The notes under the pieces: generated by a model
The model's database searches: none
Told to the model about the DNA's origin: nothing
Seen by the model: only the letters and a program-made list of their open reading frames with translations
NCBI GenBank assembly: GCA_030670605.1
Contig: DAOVBK010000067.1
Coordinates: 1 to 7,519 of the forward strand
Direction: 5' to 3'
From: Candidatus Stahliibacteriota bacterium
Lineage (GTDB): Bacteria; Hydrothermota; Tepidihabitantia; SM23-42
DNA length: 7,519 nt
Translations under genes and position numbers: made by a program
Shown: piece after piece, positions 5,111 through 7,519 of the stretch
How positions within the stretch are numbered: the first letter of the stretch is position 1
Layout: the number at the start of each line of letters is the position of its first letter

Positions 5111-6580
5111 CTACCTTTTCAGATTCACAACTTTTTGTACCTCTGTATGATGCTGCGAACTGAGCCGGATGAACAGTACACCAGAGGGGAACGTACTACT
5201 CGCCAGCACAATTTCTGCGGATTGCATGATAACACCGTGATACAGGTGTTTTACGAACCGGCCAGCGCAATCATACATTGTTATCTCAAGTGGCTCACTG
5301 TGTTGTGCAACCTTTAGGACAACATTGCCGGTCCACACTGAAGGCACACTCATCAAATAGTGTGGCTGTGGTTTAGCATGTGTATGTTCAACCGTTTTCA
5401 AATCACCAAGTAGTGCCTTGCTAAAATACAGGTCATTGTCATCGCCATTGCGTCCATCAGTCCAGATTGCATACAGATAGTCACTGTCACTCACGCATAT
5501 GTGATATTCCCCCATGAAATCAGCATGACTCACCGAAGCAGTATCTGATACACGCATACTCGGCTCGAACGAGAGACCGCTATCAGCTGAATATTGATAG
5601 CGGAACGAAAAAGGACTCGCTGCATTGGTCGGCCAGTCAGGTGTGTGATAATACGTGACGTGCAGTCCCCCATACGCATCGAAGTGAGCCCAGCCCTTGC
5701 ACTGTCCACCGCTCGTACTATCATTGACAACAAAGCGGGAATCCCAGGTCGTACCACTGTCAGTTGAGCGGATGCCCATGATGTCCCAGTCGCCATTGCG
5801 TGTATCCACCCAGGTAGCGAAAACAACATTGCCCCGTGCTGTGATCGAATTTATCGGTGCTCGATCACCGTAGCTCGCGTAATAATACCAGTTAGAGAGC
5901 AGTATCTCGTTTGACCATGTTACTCCTTTGTCGGTTGACTTACGGTAGTAGAAATTACCATTACCAGATATAAGAGCAAGATGCAAATTCTCGTTTTCAT
6001 CCATACACAGCGCTGTTAAACCCGTCCTCGTCCAGAAGCGTGCATCAGTGAATGTTTTGCCATAGTCAGTTGACGTGGATAACCAGATTCCGGTCTGTCC
6101 GGCGAACTGCTGCCAGACAATATAGATTTCATTGTTATGGACCACCATCCAGGGTTTGTCTACGCCAAGATAGGTGTGCACCCGGGTCGTATCCTCCCAC
6201 GTCTGGCCACCATCGCGCGAAAAATAGTGATTCATGAACTCTGCAGAATACTGAATGAGCATGTGCACATGTCCAGAATCATCAACGCCAATAACCGGGT
6301 CTGTGTGCCAGGTAATACCGGTCGAAAAATCAGAGAAGGGAATCTGCGTAAAGGTCTGGCCAGCATCGAATGAGTACGCATACGGTGCTATCGGCACTGT
6401 TGCCCGCTCTGCAGTATTGCACACGGAAACGATGGTATCTCCGTACAATGCAAAGCATGATTCACCTTGATTCAGATTGTCCCAGCCAACGTCCGTGCTT
6501 ACCCGAACATTGGGGAACCACGGCGCATCGCCGAAGAGAAAGAGGGCGAATGTGAGTACCATCATGATAGCCTTCTTCAT
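5111..6580 (-). CDS. secreted sialidase-like beta-propeller protein with T9SS-type C-terminal sorting domain
   Basis: The protein is 489 residues. Residues 1-17 are a signal peptide: two lysines, then a hydrophobic stretch ending LFLFG. The body (about 20-392) has six Asp-box (BNR) motifs, S-x-D-x-G-x-[TS]-[WF], at 70-77, 121-128, 170-177, 215-222, 272-279 and 331-338, which points to a six-bladed propeller. After a linker rich in H, K and P (about 395-410) comes a C-terminal module (about 412-489) with EITMYDCAGRFVKHL, PSGVLFIRL and VQKVVNLKR. This resembles the T9SS type A sorting domain of FCB bacteria. Export and surface anchoring or release are therefore likely. I see no FRIP arginine motif or clear sialidase catalytic set, so enzymatic activity is unproven; it may bind or process glycans. 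ATG at 6580 is well supported: GGAGG lies four bases upstream, and the ATG overlaps the upstream stop as ATGA. Confidence 0.85.
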   Translation of the reverse strand: MKKAIMMVLTFALFLFGDAPWFPNVRVSTDVGWDNLNQGESCFALYGDTIVSVCNTAERATVPIAPYAYSFDAGQTFTQIPFSDFSTGITWHTDPVIGVDDSGHVHMLIQYSAEFMNHYFSRDGGQTWEDTTRVHTYLGVDKPWMVVHNNEIYIVWQQFAGQTGIWLSTSTDYGKTFTDARFWTRTGLTALCMDENENLHLALISGNGNFYYRKSTDKGVTWSNEILLSNWYYYASYGDRAPINSITARGNVVFATWVDTRNGDWDIMGIRSTDSGTTWDSRFVVNDSTSGGQCKGWAHFDAYGGLHVTYYHTPDWPTNAASPFSFRYQYSADSGLSFEPSMRVSDTASVSHADFMGEYHICVSDSDYLYAIWTDGRNGDDNDLYFSKALLGDLKTVEHTHAKPQPHYLMSVPSVWTGNVVLKVAQHSEPLEITMYDCAGRFVKHLYHGVIMQSAEIVLASSTFPSGVLFIRLSSQHHTEVQKVVNLKR

Positions 6581-6589
6581 TTTTCCTCC
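6577..6589 (-). promoter_or_regulatory. GGAGG ribosome site and ATGA stop-start overlap
   Basis: The 3' end of the 168-residue gene encodes M-E-E-K-stop. Its GAG GAA codons create the sequence GGAGG (6589-6585), four bases before ATG at 6580. The upstream TGA (6579-6577) overlaps that ATG. This is a textbook arrangement for terminating ribosomes to restart on the downstream gene. Confidence 0.85.
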
Positions 6590-7083
6590 ATCTGTTCGAT
6601 GACTGAAATATCATCAATCTCAACATGGAATGCACTGGGCTCTTCATTCTCAATAAAAAGAAACAGAACAGGTTCGTTGCCCGGCGTCAAAGAAGCAGGG
6701 AAATTGCTGCTGTAAAACGGTTGTGCGTCCTGCAACAAGATATCAACATTTTGCCAGTGTTCATTAGCCGCGATGTTCGTCTCGCCCGCGTAATATACTG
6801 AATGTCCGTGTCTGAGACAGAAGAACCGTAGTCGTGCTCTGTTCTCAGTGACCTTCATTGTCAATCTCAAGATAGCATCATCAGGAAATGGGTTCTGGTA
6901 ATCAATAAAGAACCACGCTGAGGCAAATCCTTGTGCCTGCGGATATGCCCGCAGGACAACTGTTTCTCCTTCATGGGCAATATCAACGGTGTAGTCATAC
7001 AATTGGTTCATCGAAGACACACCATCGATGAATTGCTCCTGCCATAATACGGCAGAAACAACAAATAGTACTACGGCTGTCAT
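6577..7083 (-). CDS. small secreted protein, predicted beta-sandwich (carbohydrate-binding-like), function unknown
   Basis: The protein is 168 residues. I do not recognise a named family. Residues 1-15 form a short signal peptide (MTAVVLFVVSAVLWQ) lacking the usual lysines. The mature part alternates hydrophobic and polar residues as in beta-sheet proteins. It ends FHVEIDDISVIE (152-163), an acidic closing strand often seen in galactose-binding-like and carbohydrate-binding modules. Also visible are AWFFIDYQNPFPDDAILRL (56-74) and HWQNVDILLQD (109-119), consistent with a jelly-roll fold. There is no C-terminal sorting domain. It is the first gene of a two-gene unit whose second gene, the propeller protein, starts within its stop codon. 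A shared role at the cell surface, perhaps glycan binding, is inferred from that context. ATG at 7083 is supported by a full-length Shine-Dalgarno. Confidence 0.75.
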   Translation of the reverse strand: MTAVVLFVVSAVLWQEQFIDGVSSMNQLYDYTVDIAHEGETVVLRAYPQAQGFASAWFFIDYQNPFPDDAILRLTMKVTENRARLRFFCLRHGHSVYYAGETNIAANEHWQNVDILLQDAQPFYSSNFPASLTPGNEPVLFLFIENEEPSAFHVEIDDISVIEQMEEK

Positions 7084-7087
7084 AATT

Positions 7088-7095
7088 ACCTCCTT
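7088..7095 (-). promoter_or_regulatory. consensus Shine-Dalgarno of the 168-residue secreted protein gene
   Basis: The minus strand reads AAGGAGGT, a full match to the anti-Shine-Dalgarno, four bases before ATG at 7083. It fixes the start and shows that this organism does use Shine-Dalgarno initiation. Confidence 0.85.
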
Positions 7096-7192
7096 GCCGT
7101 TACGTGCAGCTCGGTGAGATTCGATCCGCTATTATCATCATCACTACTACCTATGTTGAGAGACATGTACTATCTTTTTCCTTCTAATAGTG

Positions 7193-7220
7193 AGTATATT
7201 TAGATACCAGTGCAGGTCAA
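7193..7220 (-). promoter_or_regulatory. promoter of the secreted-protein operon
   Basis: On the minus strand TTGACC (7220-7215), a 16-bp spacer and TATACT (7198-7193) form a good promoter. The start should fall near 7186, giving a leader of about 100 nt that ends in the strong Shine-Dalgarno. The -35 overlaps the edge of the 40-bp element, as at scpA. Confidence 0.65.
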
Positions 7221-7255
7221 GCAACCCCAGTTGATGCACCAGGACATTGTTACCA
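7216..7255. repeat. 40-bp dispersed element, copy 2 (secreted-protein operon upstream)
   Basis: This copy is GTCAAG, six variable bases, then a 28-bp core that begins CAGTTGATG and ends TGTTACCA. It matches 1500-1539 at 31 of 40 positions without gaps, and at 25 of 28 in the core. On the minus strand its end again supplies TTGAC of the -35 box. It is followed two bases later by the double-hairpin tandem repeat. Confidence 0.7.
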
Positions 7256-7257
7256 GA

Positions 7258-7385
7258 AGCGGTCTGATTTATCAGACAGTGCTCGATGAATCGAGCGGCT
7301 ACGGGGGTATGTGCCTGCCCGGTGTAGCGGTCTGATTCATCAGACGCTGCTCGATAAATCGAGCGACTACCAGGGTGTGCTTGCC
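7258..7385. repeat. tandem double-hairpin repeat, two 45-bp units at 68-bp period
   Basis: Units at 7258-7302 and 7326-7370 agree at 40 of 45 positions. Each begins AGCG, then carries a palindrome with arms GTCTGAT/ATCAGAC, then a second with arms GCTCGAT/ATCGAGC, and ends CTAC. The bases after each unit (7303-7319 and 7371-7385) are also alike, of the form GGGGTATGTGCCTGCC and AGGGTGTGCTTGCC, so the true period is 68 bp. The differences fall in hairpin loops and between stems, and both stems are intact in both units. The minus-strand ORF across it (7434-7147) is a by-product. No transposase is nearby. Confidence 0.8.
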
Positions 7386-7427
7386 ATAGTTTCTTACGAA
7401 GGCATACCTGACCCCGATGACCAATCG

Positions 7428-7455
7428 TTGACAAAAAAACTATTCTGTATACACT
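7428..7455 (+). promoter_or_regulatory. promoter abutting the start of the gene at 7461
   Basis: TTGACA (7428-7433), a 16-bp spacer and TACACT (7450-7455) lie five bases before ATG at 7461. An overlapping -10, TATACA at 7448-7453, would have a short 14-bp spacer. Either way transcription would start at or within a base or two of the ATG, suggesting a leaderless mRNA. Confidence 0.6.
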
Positions 7456-7460
7456 TTTGC

Positions 7461-7519
7461 ATGGAATCGTTTATCATTCCGATCATCCTCCTTGTTATCG
7501 CGATTGGAGCGCTCTTCCT
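7461..7519 (+). CDS. N-terminal fragment of a membrane protein (continues beyond window)
   Basis: ATG at 7461 opens a frame that stays open to the window edge and gives 19 full codons beginning MESFIIPIILLVIAIGALF. This is a strongly hydrophobic segment with one acidic residue near the start, so a signal anchor or first transmembrane helix is likely. The call rests on this plus the strong promoter immediately upstream. The N-terminus is compatible with SPFH/stomatin-like proteins, which begin with a similar helix, but many other membrane proteins do too. There is no Shine-Dalgarno. Confidence 0.55.
   Translation, partial: MESFIIPIILLVIAIGALF

Noticed and set aside
5111..6580. annotation as an active exo-alpha-sialidase
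   Set aside because: Asp boxes are present, but I could not find the arginine FRIP motif or a clear Tyr/Glu catalytic pair, so only the fold is claimed.
7258..7370. possible CRISPR mini-array (two repeats, 23-bp spacer)
   Set aside because: The units contain two separate palindromes, and the supposed spacer recurs after the second unit. There are only two units and no cas genes, so it is a plain tandem repeat.
7147..7434. 95-codon minus-strand ORF
   Set aside because: It is made mostly of the tandem hairpin repeat and the 40-bp element, and covers the -35 and -10 of the secreted-protein operon. The frame of the 40-bp element is broken by a stop in the other copy.

Overview
The window looks like a bacterial chromosome segment from an uncultured, FCB-like lineage. 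The clearest hint is a secreted protein whose C-terminus resembles a type IX secretion (T9SS/Por) sorting domain. The other hints are ScpA, DUF362 ferredoxin, HD-GYP and FHA-GGDEF genes set among hairpin-rich intergenic repeats. Candidate divisions such as WOR-3/Stahlbacteria or Cloacimonadota would fit. This placement is inference and is weak without database searches.

Layout. Positions 1-653 (-) hold the N-terminal part of an FHA-GGDEF diguanylate cyclase that runs off the window. Positions 768-1442 (-) encode the kleisin ScpA, behind a near-consensus promoter (TTGACA, 17 bp, TACAAT). Positions 1443-1921 carry no gene but hold a 40-bp element that recurs near 7216, an island of short hairpins, and the promoter of the next gene. 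Positions 1922-2884 (+) encode a DUF523-DUF1722 fusion, a relative of the thiouracil desulfurase TudS. It converges on a minus-strand block: a DUF362 protein with two [4Fe-4S] sites (4036-5052) overlapping a GAF-HD-GYP phosphodiesterase (2946-4061), preceded by a pair of secreted-protein genes with a 4-bp ATGA overlap (7083-6577 and 6580-5111). Positions 7084-7460 hold promoters in both directions, the second 40-bp element and a tandem double-hairpin repeat. A membrane protein gene starts at 7461 (+) and is cut by the window end.

Genes working together. Two c-di-GMP enzymes of opposite predicted activity (GGDEF synthase, HD-GYP hydrolase) lie within about 3 kb. The HD-GYP gene appears translationally coupled to the iron-sulfur protein. 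The secreted pair probably makes a six-Asp-box beta-propeller and a small companion beta-sandwich protein outside the cytoplasm.

Most interesting signals. (1) A 40-bp element sits upstream of two unrelated minus-strand genes, and in both places its edge supplies the promoter -35 hexamer. Hairpin repeats flank its other side both times. (2) Three genes have a -10 box only 5-7 nt before the start codon and no usable Shine-Dalgarno, which suggests leaderless mRNAs. Operon-internal genes and one long-leader gene have Shine-Dalgarno sites. (3) A tandem 68-bp unit carries two different palindromes. No complete new defence or mobile system is visible.
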